This document shows, one piece after another, positions 34,231 to 43,432 of a stretch of 64,000 bases of DNA. The stretch lies in NCBI GenBank assembly GCA_046349435.1, contig JAXMCI010000012.1, positions 129,003-193,002 on the forward strand, in the 5' to 3' direction. The stretch comes from JAXMCI01 sp046349435. Its GTDB lineage: Bacteria; Pseudomonadota; Alphaproteobacteria; Dongiales; Dongiaceae. Position numbers and translations under genes: made by a program. Numbering within the stretch: the stretch's first letter is position 1; every line of letters begins with the position of its first letter. A model generated the notes under the pieces. It did not search any database. It saw only the letters and a list, made by a program, of their open reading frames with translations, and was not told the origin of the DNA.

Positions 34231-35364
34231 ATGGGCAGCTCGGAATCCCGGCCGGTTCGCTTCGGCCTCGTCGGCGCGGGGGCGATCATGCGCCTCAGCC
34301 ATGCGCCGGTGATCACCCGCTCGGCCGAGACGACGCTGGTCGGCGTGTTCGACCGCGACCCGGCGCGCGCCGCCGAGCTCGCCGGCGAGTTCGGCGCGCC
34401 GTTCCACACCGGCGAGCTGGCGGCGCTGCTCGAGCGGCGCGACATCGATGCCGTCGTCGTGGCGACGCCGAACGTCCACCATCCCGAGGCGGTGCTGGCG
34501 GCCGCGGCGGCCGGCAAGCATGTGCTGTGCGAGAAGCCGCTCGCCATCGACATCGCCAGCGCGCGCGCCATGGTCGAGGCCTGCGAGCGGGCCGGGGTGG
34601 TGCTGCAGGTCGGGTTCAACCAGCGCTACTGGAACCAGGTGCGCATCGCCAAGCAGCTGCTCGAGGCCGGCTTCATCGGCCAGGTGCATGCCGTGCGCTC
34701 GGTCTATTCGGAGCGCTGGACGGCCTATCCCGCCGCGACGCGGTACCGCTACGACCTCGCGCAGTCGGGCGGCGCCACCATCATCGACCTGACCATCCAC
34801 CGCATCGACCTGCTGCGGCACCTGGTCGGCGACTTCACGGCGGTGTTCGCCGAGCTGGCGCACAGCGTGGTGCCCGACAAGGTCGACGACAATGTCTGGC
34901 TGCTCGCCCGCTTCGCCGGCGGGGCGCGCGGCTGCCTCTCCTCCGACCGCTACTCGCCGGCGATCGGCGACGGCACCGACCTCTACGGCTCGGAGGGCAC
35001 CATCCATCTCGCCACCGAGACGCTGAACCCGTTCCACGCCGCGCCGCTCGCCGTCTACACCGAGAAGAAGGCCGAGGAGCTGCCGGAGGTGCTGCGCCAG
35101 GCGCACTATCCCGACGCCTGGTGGAAGGGCTTCACCGGCGGCTGGATCACCGTCAAGCCGCCGCGCAACAGCCCCTACGAGGCGCAGCTCGCCGCCTTCG
35201 TCGAGAGCGTGCGCACCGGCGCGCCGCCCTTCGTCTCCGGCCGCGACGGCCTCAAGGCGCAGGAGGTCATCCAGGCGGCCTACCTGGCGCAGCGCGGCGG
35301 CGGCTGGGTCGACCTGCCGCTGCCCGCCGACGCCCCCTTCCAGGTCCCCGACTACGGAGCTTGA
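34231..35364 (+). CDS. Gfo/Idh/MocA-family oxidoreductase
   Basis: A 377-residue NAD(P)-dependent sugar or cyclitol oxidoreductase. The N-terminal Rossmann motif is GLVGAGAIMRLSHAP, followed by AVVVATPNVHHPEAVLAAAAAGKHVLCEKPL with the catalytic Lys of the EKP motif. The C-terminal domain contains GGATIIDLTIHRIDLLRHL, with the family's Asp and His. It begins a likely three-gene transcript with the isomerase (3 bp gap) and the ABC transporter. The pairing points to catabolism of an inositol-like or modified sugar. The substrate is unknown. Confidence 0.9.
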   Translation: MGSSESRPVRFGLVGAGAIMRLSHAPVITRSAETTLVGVFDRDPARAAELAGEFGAPFHTGELAALLERRDIDAVVVATPNVHHPEAVLAAAAAGKHVLCEKPLAIDIASARAMVEACERAGVVLQVGFNQRYWNQVRIAKQLLEAGFIGQVHAVRSVYSERWTAYPAATRYRYDLAQSGGATIIDLTIHRIDLLRHLVGDFTAVFAELAHSVVPDKVDDNVWLLARFAGGARGCLSSDRYSPAIGDGTDLYGSEGTIHLATETLNPFHAAPLAVYTEKKAEELPEVLRQAHYPDAWWKGFTGGWITVKPPRNSPYEAQLAAFVESVRTGAPPFVSGRDGLKAQEVIQAAYLAQRGGGWVDLPLPADAPFQVPDYGA

Positions 35365-35367
35365 GCG

Positions 35368-36195
35368 ATGCTGGCCGGCTTCCATTCCGTGGCGCTGCAC
35401 CGCGACCCGATCGCCCTCGCCATCGACAAGGTGGCGGCGGCGGGCTATCGCGGCATCGAGCTCAACGCCGAGACCCTGCCCTGGGCCAAGCCGCACGTCA
35501 CGCCGGAGACCCCGGCGGCGGCGCGGCAGGCGATCGCCGCGCGCTGCGCCGCCGCCGGGCTCGCCATCACCGCGGTCGGCGCCCACATCCCGATGCTGTT
35601 CGAATCGGCGGCGGAGCGGCGCCAGGCGATCGACTACGTCAATGGCTGCATAGCGCTGGCCCGCGACGTCGGATCGCCGGTCGTCCACATCCTGTCCGGC
35701 GAACAGCCGGCGGGGGCGGGCGCGGCGGAGAGCTGGCGCTGGTTCGCCGATGCGGTCGCCGAATGCGGTGCCGCCGCGAAGGCGGCGGGCGTGGCCCTGG
35801 CGGTCGAGGCGATCGCCGGCCACCGCTTCCATGCCGTGGCCGACTACGCGCAGCTGCAGCGCGACCTGCCGGGCACCGACGTCCGGGTCAACTTCGACCC
35901 AAGCCATCTCTTCGTCCAGGGCGAGGACCCGCTGCGGCTGGTCGCCGAGCAGGCCGGCCGCATCGCCCACATGCACGCCAAGGACGGCAAGGGGCGCTTC
36001 CCCGACTTCGCCTTCCCGCCGCTCGGGCAGGGCGCCATCGACTTCACGGCGCTCTTCGCCGCGCTGCGCCGGGCCGGCTATGACGGCCCGGTGTCGGTCG
36101 AGTACGAGGCGCAGGAGTTCGGCTACCACGAGCCCGAGGCGACCGTGCTGTCGCACGGCAAGGCGTTCCTCGCCGGGCTCGGCGTCGCGGCCTGA
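35368..36195 (+). CDS. Sugar phosphate isomerase/epimerase (xylose-isomerase-like TIM barrel)
   Basis: A 275-residue AP-endonuclease-2/IolE-IolI-type TIM barrel. Metal and substrate residues are placed as expected: KVAAAGYRGIELNAE, GVALAVEAIAG (Glu ligand), VRVNFDPSHLFVQGEDP (Asp and His), AHMHAKDGKG (His ligands) and VSVEYEAQEF (Glu). It starts three bases after the oxidoreductase stop. Together they resemble inositol or rare-sugar interconversion modules, in which the oxidoreductase makes a keto sugar and this enzyme isomerises or dehydrates it. Confidence 0.87.
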   Translation: MLAGFHSVALHRDPIALAIDKVAAAGYRGIELNAETLPWAKPHVTPETPAAARQAIAARCAAAGLAITAVGAHIPMLFESAAERRQAIDYVNGCIALARDVGSPVVHILSGEQPAGAGAAESWRWFADAVAECGAAAKAAGVALAVEAIAGHRFHAVADYAQLQRDLPGTDVRVNFDPSHLFVQGEDPLRLVAEQAGRIAHMHAKDGKGRFPDFAFPPLGQGAIDFTALFAALRRAGYDGPVSVEYEAQEFGYHEPEATVLSHGKAFLAGLGVAA

Positions 36196-36213
36196 GGCGG
36201 GGACGCCGGCGGG

Positions 36214-37956
36214 GTGATCGGGCTCTATCGCGCGCTGTGGCGCTACGCCGCCGGACGGCGGCGGGCCCTGGTCGCGGCGATCGCGCTGCTCGCCGGCGCC
36301 CAGATCATCAAGCTGGCGATTCCGTGGCTGGCGGCCCGCGCGCTCAACGCGCTGCAGCTCTCCGGCGCGGCGGGACTCGAGACCGCGGCCTGGTCGCTGG
36401 TGCTGATCGTCGCGGCGGCGGCGGCGAGCTGGGTGCTGCACGGGCCCGGCCGGGTGATCGAGCGCAGCGTCGCCATCCATGTGCGCAGCCGCTTCACCGA
36501 CACGCTCTATGCCCGGCTCGCCGCGCTGCCGCTCGCCTGGCACGAGCGGCACCATTCCGGCGAGACGCTGCACCGGGTCGACCGCTCCAGCCGGGCGCTG
36601 TTCGACTTCGCCCAGCACCAGTTCGTCTACCTGCACAACATCGTCAACCTGGTCGGGCCGGTCGCCGCGATCTTCCTCGCCTCGGCCCTCACCGGAACCG
36701 CGGCGCTGGTCGGCTATCTCGCAGTCGCCGTGCTGGTGATCCGCTTCGACCGCACCACGCTGCGCGTCGCCGGCGAGGAGAACCGCGCCGAGCGGCGCTA
36801 CGCCGCCGCGCTGGCCGACTGCCTCGGCAACATCGCGACGGTGCTGACCCTGCGGCTGCAGGAGCCGACCCGGCGCATGCTGGCCGAGCGCCTGGCCGAC
36901 CTCGCCGCCCCGTTCCGGCGCAACGCGGCGCTGACCGAGACGAAATGGTGCGCCGTCGACCTGCTCAATCACGGGCTGCGCGTCGGGCTGGTGCTGCTCT
37001 ATGGCTGGCTGTCCTGGCGCGACAGCGGCACCGTGCTGCTCGGCGGCGCGGTGATGGTGTTCCAGTACGCCCAGCAGGCCGGCGGGGTGATCAGCGCGAC
37101 GGCCAACCACTATCACGAGCTGGTCGGCCACCAGGCCGCGTTCGCCGACGCCGCCACCATCCTCGCCGAGACGGTCGAGCCGCGGCCGGTGCCGGCGCCG
37201 CTGCCGGCGGGCTGGCGGACCATCGCCGTGGCCGACCTGTCCTTCGCCTATCCCGTCCGGCGCCAGGAGGCCCCCGGCCTGGCCGACATCGCGCTCACCC
37301 TGACCCGCGGCCGGCGCATCGCGCTGGTCGGCGAGAGCGGTGCCGGCAAGAGCACCTTGATGCGCGTGCTGGCCGGGCTGCACCCGGCGGCGTCCGGCCG
37401 CTACGCCGTCGACGGCGCGCCGCGCCCCGACCTCCGCGACCTCGGCGCCTTCGCCACCCTGCTGCCGCAGGAGCCCGAGCTGTTCGAGAGCAGCTTCCGC
37501 CACAACATCACGCTGGGCCTGCCGACCGACGAGGCGGCCGTCGCCTGGGCCTGCGAGCTCGCCCAGCTCGGCCCGCTGCTCGCGGAATCGCCGGCCGGGC
37601 TCGACACCCCGATCGCCGAGCGCGGCGCCAACCTGTCGGGCGGCCAGCGCCAGCGGCTGGCGCTGGCCCGCGGCCTGCTCGCCGCCCGCGACAGCGCGCT
37701 CGTCATGCTCGACGAGCCGACCAGCAGCGTCGACCCGGCCACCGAGGCCGCCATCCATGACGGGATCTTCGCCGCCTTCGCCGGAAGCTGCCTGGTCAGC
37801 TCGGTGCACCGGCTGAGCCTGCTGCCCCGGTTCGACGAGATCGTGCTGCTGGCGCGCGGCCGCGTCGTCGATGTCGGCCCGCTGCAGGACCTGCTGGCGC
37901 GCCAGCCGGCCTTCCGCGCGCTCTGGCAGCGGGCCTCGGCCGCGCCGGCGGCCTGA
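36214..37956 (+). CDS. ABC transporter, fused permease and ATPase (exporter type)
   Basis: A 580-residue ABC half-transporter: a six-helix type I exporter membrane domain (residues about 1-300) and an ATPase domain (about 325-580). Walker A is GESGAGKST, the signature is NLSGGQRQR, Walker B is ALVMLDEPTS and the H-loop is SSVHRLS. The Q-loop reads LLPQEPELF. GTG 36214 follows GGACGCCGGCGG, 18 bases after the isomerase stop, so it is probably cotranscribed. Half-transporters dimerise; the exported compound is not evident. Confidence 0.9.
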   Translation: MIGLYRALWRYAAGRRRALVAAIALLAGAQIIKLAIPWLAARALNALQLSGAAGLETAAWSLVLIVAAAAASWVLHGPGRVIERSVAIHVRSRFTDTLYARLAALPLAWHERHHSGETLHRVDRSSRALFDFAQHQFVYLHNIVNLVGPVAAIFLASALTGTAALVGYLAVAVLVIRFDRTTLRVAGEENRAERRYAAALADCLGNIATVLTLRLQEPTRRMLAERLADLAAPFRRNAALTETKWCAVDLLNHGLRVGLVLLYGWLSWRDSGTVLLGGAVMVFQYAQQAGGVISATANHYHELVGHQAAFADAATILAETVEPRPVPAPLPAGWRTIAVADLSFAYPVRRQEAPGLADIALTLTRGRRIALVGESGAGKSTLMRVLAGLHPAASGRYAVDGAPRPDLRDLGAFATLLPQEPELFESSFRHNITLGLPTDEAAVAWACELAQLGPLLAESPAGLDTPIAERGANLSGGQRQRLALARGLLAARDSALVMLDEPTSSVDPATEAAIHDGIFAAFAGSCLVSSVHRLSLLPRFDEIVLLARGRVVDVGPLQDLLARQPAFRALWQRASAAPAA

Positions 37957-37994
37957 GGACCGGCGCCGCCACACCGGAATTGCGGAGAATAGGG

Positions 37995-38018
37995 GTGTCG
38001 TCCTAGGAACGGCGACAC
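37995..38018. promoter_or_regulatory. Inverted repeat upstream of the P450 gene (candidate operator)
   Basis: GTGTCG at 37995-38000 and CGACAC at 38013-38018 are inverted half sites. Between them lies TCCTAGGA (38001-38008), itself an 8-bp palindrome. The element is 75 bp before the P450 start. It could be a regulator site or a terminator-like hairpin for the ABC gene; no T-run follows, which favours the first reading. Confidence 0.35.
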
Positions 38019-38093
38019 AGACGGCCTGGGATTTTTCGCCGCAGGTTGCCGGAATGGTGTAGGCTGGACCGCGTGGGGAAGCGAGGTCGTGCC

Positions 38094-39422
38094 ATGACGT
38101 CGACCGACCATCCGGCGAATCCAGCGGCCATGCCCGCCATGGCTCGACCGCCTTCGGCCATGCCGATCCTGGATGCCTTCGACGCGATCGCGGCGGGCGG
38201 AGGCGATCCCGCCGCGATCGCCGGCCGGCAGCTGCAGTTCATCCTGGAGCAGATCCGCGGCAATGCGCCGGCCTTCTTCGCCGAGCTGCGCGACCGCCGG
38301 CCGATCCTGCGGACGCCGATGGCGACGGTGGTGACGCGGTTCCGCGACGTCGAGGAGATCCTCCACCGCGAGGAGGTCTTCTCCGTCGGCCCGTATCTGC
38401 CGCGGATGATGGGCGTGATCGGCCCCTTCGTCCTCAGCCAGGACATCACGCCGCGCTACGACCACGACATTTCCGTGATGCGTCTCGTGGTCCGGCGCGA
38501 GGACCTGCCTGACGTGAAGGAGATCGTCTCGCGCCACGCGGCGGCGATCGTCGCCGGGCTGTTCGGGCAAGGCGGGCCGGTCGACATCGTCCGTCCCCTC
38601 ACCCGGACGGTGCCGCTGCGGCTGGCGGAGGAGTATTTCGGGTTCGCCGCGGCAGAGGACGGGCAGATGATGGGGTGGGCGCGGGCCTGCTTCCGCGAGT
38701 TCTTCATCAACCTGCTCGACAATCCCGCGGTCCGGGCCCCGGCGGTCGCCGCCGGCGCCGAGATGCGCGCGCGCCTCGAGGCGCTGCTGGCCGAGCGCCG
38801 TGCCGCGGGCTGCGACGCGCGGGACGACGTCATGGGGCGGCTGCTCCGGCTGCAGCGCGCCGGCGACGTGGCGGCGCTCGAGGAGGACGACATCTGCCGG
38901 ACCCTGATGGGGCTGGTCATCGGCATGGTCGAGACCACCTCGCAGGCGGCGATCCAGGCGCTGCTCGTGCTGTTCTCCCGGCCGGAGGCGCTGGCCGCCG
39001 CGGCGGCCGCGGCGAAGGCCGACGACGACGAGGCGCTGGCGCAGCTCGTCTTCGAGGCGCTCCGCTTCCGGCCGATCAATCCCATGGTGGTCCGCGTCGC
39101 CCGGGAGGATTACCGCCTCGCCGCCGGCAGCGCCCATCGCAAGCTGATCCGCAAGGGCACGACCATCTTCGCCATGACCTGGTCGGCGATGCTCGACCCG
39201 CGCGTGGTGGAGGCGCCCGAGGAGTTCCGGCCGGGCCGGCCGGAGAGCCACTACCTGCACTTCGCGACCGGCCGGCATGCCTGCTACGGCCGCTACATCA
39301 GCCGGATCCAGATCCCGCAGATCCTCAAGCCGCTGCTGCGGCTGGACGGGCTGCGCCCGGCGGGCGCCCCGACCTTCGACGGCACCTTCCCCGACAGCCT
39401 GCCGGTCGCCGCCGGCCCCTGA
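38094..39422 (+). CDS. Cytochrome P450
   Basis: A 442-residue soluble bacterial P450. The heme-binding loop is FATGRHACYG with proximal Cys397. The I-helix segment VIGMVETTSQAAIQ carries the acid/Thr pair for O2 activation, and the K-helix ExxR is FEALRF. There is no membrane anchor and no fused reductase, so a separate ferredoxin system is needed; none is adjacent. ATG 38094 follows GCGAGG. It is next to a RoxA-like di-heme protein and an oleate hydratase, both convergent with it, which suggests a fatty-acid or isoprenoid substrate (inference). Confidence 0.92.
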   Translation: MTSTDHPANPAAMPAMARPPSAMPILDAFDAIAAGGGDPAAIAGRQLQFILEQIRGNAPAFFAELRDRRPILRTPMATVVTRFRDVEEILHREEVFSVGPYLPRMMGVIGPFVLSQDITPRYDHDISVMRLVVRREDLPDVKEIVSRHAAAIVAGLFGQGGPVDIVRPLTRTVPLRLAEEYFGFAAAEDGQMMGWARACFREFFINLLDNPAVRAPAVAAGAEMRARLEALLAERRAAGCDARDDVMGRLLRLQRAGDVAALEEDDICRTLMGLVIGMVETTSQAAIQALLVLFSRPEALAAAAAAAKADDDEALAQLVFEALRFRPINPMVVRVAREDYRLAAGSAHRKLIRKGTTIFAMTWSAMLDPRVVEAPEEFRPGRPESHYLHFATGRHACYGRYISRIQIPQILKPLLRLDGLRPAGAPTFDGTFPDSLPVAAGP

Positions 39423-39442
39423 GGCGCGCCGGCGACCCGGCC

Positions 39443-41368
39443 TCAGTAGGTCTTGAGATATTCCAGCAGGGCCATGCGGTCGGGCTCGGCGAGGTCGGTG
39501 CCCCAGAGATGGCCGCCATGGCCGTCGCCTGTCCGCTTCGTGTCGACGACACAGTCCTGCTGGGTGCAGGGCACGGAGGCGAAGCCGAGCTTCACCGGAT
39601 CGTAGACGCGCGCGCCGAGCGGGAAGGTCTCGGGGCGCTGGTCGGGCGGCAGCAGCAGGTCGTGGAGGGTCGGCACCGAGCCGTTATGCAGGTAGGGCGC
39701 CGCGGCCCAGATGCCGTAGAGCGGCCGCGGCGCATAGGGACCGTAGGGCGGCTGGGTGTCGAGCAGCGTGTCGCGCCAGATGACGCGGCCGCGCCGCTCG
39801 AGATCCTCCATCGCGTGCTGCCGCGCGGCGTCGATGCCGGCGGCCGCGTAGGCCTTCTGCTTGATCCCGTCCACCGCCGCCTGGACGGTGCGGGCAAAGG
39901 AGTTGCCGGAGAAGGCCGCACCGTCGGCCGGCACGCCCGTGCAGCCCTTCAGGAGCTGCGCCTGCGCGGCCGTGAAGGCGGTCGGCGCGATCGCCAGCGC
40001 CCCGGTGTCGGGGATCGGGCAGGAGATCCGGAGCGCCACGGTCGGGTCGGTGCCGACCTCCTCCGGCCGCAAGCCGCGCAGCCGGATCAGGCCGTTGGGC
40101 GTGCGACGGTCGGCGCCGTACTCGTGGCAGCCGGCGCAGCGGCCCTGGAAGATCGCCTTGCCGGCCGCCGCCAGCTCGGGCTTGATCGCGCCGAAGACCT
40201 CGGCCGGCCAGCGCGGCGGATCGATGTAGTAGGCCAGCCATTCCAGGTCGTGCATGTTGCCGATCGGGATGGAGCTGTCGAACAGCGAGCCGCTGCGGCC
40301 GGGATCGAGCACCACGGTGGCGCCGGCGCCCAGCGTCTCGGTGACGTTGCGCTCCATCACCGTGTTGGTGTTGATGGTCCACTCGACCCAGTCATAGTCC
40401 TTGAAGCCCCAGACCGGCGGGAAGCGCCCGGGCTGCTCGCGATAGGCCTCGACCGCGTCGGGCGCCGCTTCCTTGCGCGACCAGAGCGGCGGGAACTTCA
40501 CCGCCGCGTCGAGCCTGACCATGTTGGCCGCGTTGACCTGGAAGCCGTCGGGCCCGTCGGCCTTGCGCAGCCGGGTGAACAGGAAGTTGCGGGTGCCGTC
40601 GAAGGCGTCGAGCCGGCCGAAGCCGGAGGTCGGGTGCTGCGGGTCGCGATGCTCCTTGGCGAGGCGGATGACGGCCATCAGTTCGAGCCGGGCATCGAGC
40701 CGGTCGCGGTGCAGCAGCAGGTTGGCGCCGTAATAGACGAGCGTGACGGGACGGACGAACGGCGCGGCGATCCCGTAGCGGCCATAGTCCTGGCGCCCCA
40801 GCCGCTTCAGCGCCCGCCACAGCTTGCCGCGATCGCTGGTCGCGGCCAGCAGCGCGTCGACCGCCTGCGAGTAGAAGAGCTGCATGTTGAACAGGTTGGG
40901 CGCGCCGTCGACCCGCACGGCCTTGCCGTCGTGGCTGAGCTCGCCGACATGGCAGGCGGCGCAGCTGATGCCGACGAACTCCATGCCGAAGGTGAAGGGA
41001 TTGGTCGAGACCGTCAGGCCGACCGGCAGCCCGTCCGCGCGCCCCGGGTCGGGCAGCAGCCCGAAGCGCCCGAGATTCTCGACGAAGGGCGTGTCGGAGG
41101 CGGGGTCGCCGACATCGACCGCGGTCAGCAGGATCCAGGGCAGGATCTCCGAGCCCTGCGAGAGGTGATAGAAGCGCTCCCGCTGCGCCGGGGTCAGGCC
41201 GTTGCCGTAGGCGGCGACCAGCGACGGATCGGCGCGGTCGAACCGGACCGCCATGCCCTCGTCGAGCGCGCCGGCGACGACCGGGATGGCGTAGAGGAGG
41301 GCGGCCAGCAGATAGAGGCCGGCCAGGGTCAGGAGCGCGTAGGTCAGCAGGCGGCGGACGAGCCTCAT
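39443..41368 (-). CDS. Di-heme c-type cytochrome, RoxA/cytochrome c peroxidase-like
   Basis: A 641-residue periplasmic protein with an N-terminal membrane anchor or signal (LLTYALLTLAGLYLLAALLYAI). It has two heme c sites, CAACH near residue 135 and CAGCH near 410. Length and layout resemble the rubber oxygenase RoxA group and related di-heme proteins rather than the ~350-residue cytochrome c peroxidases. The late segment GPYAPRPLYGIWAAAPYLHNGSVPTLHDLLLPPDQRP is typical of MauG/peroxidase folds. It sits 34 bp downstream of the oleate hydratase stop on the same strand. Oxidative cleavage or electron transfer is possible. Confidence 0.85.
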   Translation of the reverse strand: MRLVRRLLTYALLTLAGLYLLAALLYAIPVVAGALDEGMAVRFDRADPSLVAAYGNGLTPAQRERFYHLSQGSEILPWILLTAVDVGDPASDTPFVENLGRFGLLPDPGRADGLPVGLTVSTNPFTFGMEFVGISCAACHVGELSHDGKAVRVDGAPNLFNMQLFYSQAVDALLAATSDRGKLWRALKRLGRQDYGRYGIAAPFVRPVTLVYYGANLLLHRDRLDARLELMAVIRLAKEHRDPQHPTSGFGRLDAFDGTRNFLFTRLRKADGPDGFQVNAANMVRLDAAVKFPPLWSRKEAAPDAVEAYREQPGRFPPVWGFKDYDWVEWTINTNTVMERNVTETLGAGATVVLDPGRSGSLFDSSIPIGNMHDLEWLAYYIDPPRWPAEVFGAIKPELAAAGKAIFQGRCAGCHEYGADRRTPNGLIRLRGLRPEEVGTDPTVALRISCPIPDTGALAIAPTAFTAAQAQLLKGCTGVPADGAAFSGNSFARTVQAAVDGIKQKAYAAAGIDAARQHAMEDLERRGRVIWRDTLLDTQPPYGPYAPRPLYGIWAAAPYLHNGSVPTLHDLLLPPDQRPETFPLGARVYDPVKLGFASVPCTQQDCVVDTKRTGDGHGGHLWGTDLAEPDRMALLEYLKTY

Positions 41369-41405
41369 GCGGTCTCCTCCCGGGGACGAGTGCGGCGGCG
41401 CGGGA

Positions 41406-42971
41406 TCACTGGAAGATGAAGACCTTGAGCACGCCGAGCAGCGCCTTCAGGTCGTACTGGCCCTGATAGACGGGCGGCGGGGCCGGGCCGCGCCGGAGCA
41501 GCGTGTGGATCGCCTCCCAGGCCGAGCGGGCGGAGTACTCGATGGTGAAGGCGATGTCCTTCGGCAGCTCGACATACTGGCCGATGAGGCCGAGATTGGT
41601 GGAGCCGGCGGGGACCACGGCGGGCCGGTCGATGCGGCGGCGCGCGTTCCAGATGTTGTTCACATAGGGCATGTCGCAGGGGATGCAGATGGACCCGGCG
41701 ATGATCGCCTCCATGTCCGCGTCGAACCCCAGGTGGCGGAGCGCCTCGACCATGATCTCCCGGCCGGTGCACTCGTTCATCGGCTTGGCGACGTAGTCGC
41801 CGCGGCGCTCGGGAAACAGGCCGTAGCCCCACCAGAGATACATGTCCTCGTCCTGGCCGAAGACTTCCGGCTGGTGGAAGATGGTCAGCGACAGCAGCCA
41901 GCTCGAATCCTTCAGGGTGACCAGCCCGCCGGTCCCGGGGGTGCTGTCGGTCAGCGCGGAGAGCTTCTCGATGAACAGCTTCTGCCGGGTGGTGACCGTG
42001 AAGCTGACCCAGCGGGCGGACGGCACCTGGTCCGGGCCGAAGAACAGCTCGGGATTGCCGAGCTCCGGGCGTCCCTGCGCCAGGCGCTTCCACAGCGCCC
42101 AGGCCCGGCCGGCGGTGACCGGACGGGGCGCCTGGTCCATCGCGCCGATCGAAAGGTCGGCGACCTGCGATCCGAAGGTCGCCAGCACCAGGTCGTCCGG
42201 CGCGACCGGGATCGAGGTCGCCGCGCCGTTCCGCTCGTAGTCGAGCCGCTCGGCCGTGAGCCGGCCCGGCACCGGGGCGAACCCGATGTCCTGGACGAAG
42301 GCGCCGGTCAGGACGTTGACGCCACGCTGCTGCAGCCAGCCGGCCAGCGGCTCGATGAAGGCCTGGTACTGGTTGATCGGCGTGCGCATGACGTCCGTCA
42401 TGTCGGAGAGGTCCGGGAACAGGGCGAGCGCCCGGTTCATGTAGCGCCGGAACTCGGCCGCGCTGTGCTGCGGCAGCGAGCCCATGATGGTCGACCAGAG
42501 CAGCCAGAATTCGGTGCGGAAGAACCGCTCGGCGAAGAATTCCTCGATGCGCCGCCCGTCGAGCATCGATTCGGGCGTCAGCGCCAGCCGCCCGAGGCAG
42601 AGCGCGTCCCACAGGCCGAGGCCGAAATGGCGGCTGTGCAGGACCCGGCCGTTGCGATCGAGGATGTGCGCCCGGTCCTGGAACGGATGCTCCGCGTTGA
42701 AGGTGAAGAAGTCCTCCTTGACGGAGATCGCGGGATTGCGCCGCGACGGGACGTCCTGCAGCAGGTCGTTGGTGCAGCGGAACTCCGAATCGAACACGGA
42801 GCCCGGCAGGTGGTAGCCGGTCCGCGCGTCGCCGCCCAGCCAGAAGCCGCCGCCCAGCGTCGGCCCGGCCTCGTAGATGGTGATGTCCGGGCCGGGCACG
42901 TCCGCGTTCCGGATGAGGTACGCCGCCGCCGCCAGGCCGCCGAAACCGCCGCCGACGATATGCGCCTTCAT
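41406..42971 (-). CDS. ohyA: Oleate hydratase (MCRA family)
   Basis: A 521-residue FAD-dependent fatty acid double-bond hydratase that converts oleate to 10-hydroxystearate. The FAD motif is HIVGGGFGGLAAAAYLIRN with Glu in IYEAGPTLGGG. Family blocks are in order: FDSEFRCTNDLLQDVPS (active-site Glu region), ISVKEDFFTFNAEHP, RTPINQYQAFIEPLAGWL, SSWLLSLTIFHQPEVF, ERRGDYVAKPMNECTGREI and PAGSTNLGLIGQYVELPKD. It is at the short end for the family, but all blocks are present. The promoter should lie in the AT-richer gap to the right. It leads a two-gene set with the RoxA-like cytochrome. Confidence 0.92.
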   Translation of the reverse strand: MKAHIVGGGFGGLAAAAYLIRNADVPGPDITIYEAGPTLGGGFWLGGDARTGYHLPGSVFDSEFRCTNDLLQDVPSRRNPAISVKEDFFTFNAEHPFQDRAHILDRNGRVLHSRHFGLGLWDALCLGRLALTPESMLDGRRIEEFFAERFFRTEFWLLWSTIMGSLPQHSAAEFRRYMNRALALFPDLSDMTDVMRTPINQYQAFIEPLAGWLQQRGVNVLTGAFVQDIGFAPVPGRLTAERLDYERNGAATSIPVAPDDLVLATFGSQVADLSIGAMDQAPRPVTAGRAWALWKRLAQGRPELGNPELFFGPDQVPSARWVSFTVTTRQKLFIEKLSALTDSTPGTGGLVTLKDSSWLLSLTIFHQPEVFGQDEDMYLWWGYGLFPERRGDYVAKPMNECTGREIMVEALRHLGFDADMEAIIAGSICIPCDMPYVNNIWNARRRIDRPAVVPAGSTNLGLIGQYVELPKDIAFTIEYSARSAWEAIHTLLRRGPAPPPVYQGQYDLKALLGVLKVFIFQ

Positions 42972-43432
42972 CTGTCTCCCCCCGGAGCGCCGGGCAGGAA
43001 TGCTCCTGCCGAGGCCCGCATCAGCGAGCGATGCGCAGCACTGTAGCAGGAAAGAGGACTATTTTCAGGCGACACTTGCGCCGAAAGACTTTCATATAAT
43101 GCGCTTTCAAGAAAAAGACGGCGGAAGTTTCGGCTGCGGCGAGCAGGCGGATATGGTCTTTGTGACATAAAGCGGGCATTCGCACGGATCGCCGACCCGA
43201 AGTCGGCCGCGACTCCGCCGCAGCCCGGCTTCCGAGGGGGGCAGGCGCATCGGGCCAGGTCGCGGCCGGGATGCCGGCGATCACCGGCAGGCGGAGGCCC
43301 GGCCGCCGGTGTTTCCTCTGAGAGAAATTTGTTTCCCCCAGTTGAATTCCGCCGGACCGCTCTGATATTGTGCGACCAGCGGTCCCGGCCGGCCGGCCGG
43401 CCCGCGTCAGCGACCTTCCGGAGGGTGAGGCC
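42972..43432. other. 461-bp divergent intergenic region, AT-richer than its surroundings
   Basis: No gene is visible. The region separates oleate hydratase (leftward) from the glutamate-synthase-like operon (rightward). It includes the longest AT-rich stretch seen here (about 43050-43170) and TATAAT at 43095-43100 without a well-spaced -35 on either strand. A better-spaced promoter for the rightward operon lies near 43342. Confidence 0.65.
43342..43371 (+). promoter_or_regulatory. Candidate sigma-70-type promoter of the glutamate-synthase-like operon
   Basis: TTGAAT (43342-43347) and TATTGT (43366-43371) are separated by 18 bases. This would give a leader of about 55 bases before ATG 43433, with the Shine-Dalgarno GGAGG near 43420. 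The match is by eye only. Confidence 0.4.

Noticed and set aside
43095..43100. TATAAT as the main promoter -10 in the 43-kb gap
   Set aside because: No acceptable -35 lies 16-18 bp upstream on either strand; the TTGAAT/TATTGT pair at 43342-43371 is better spaced.
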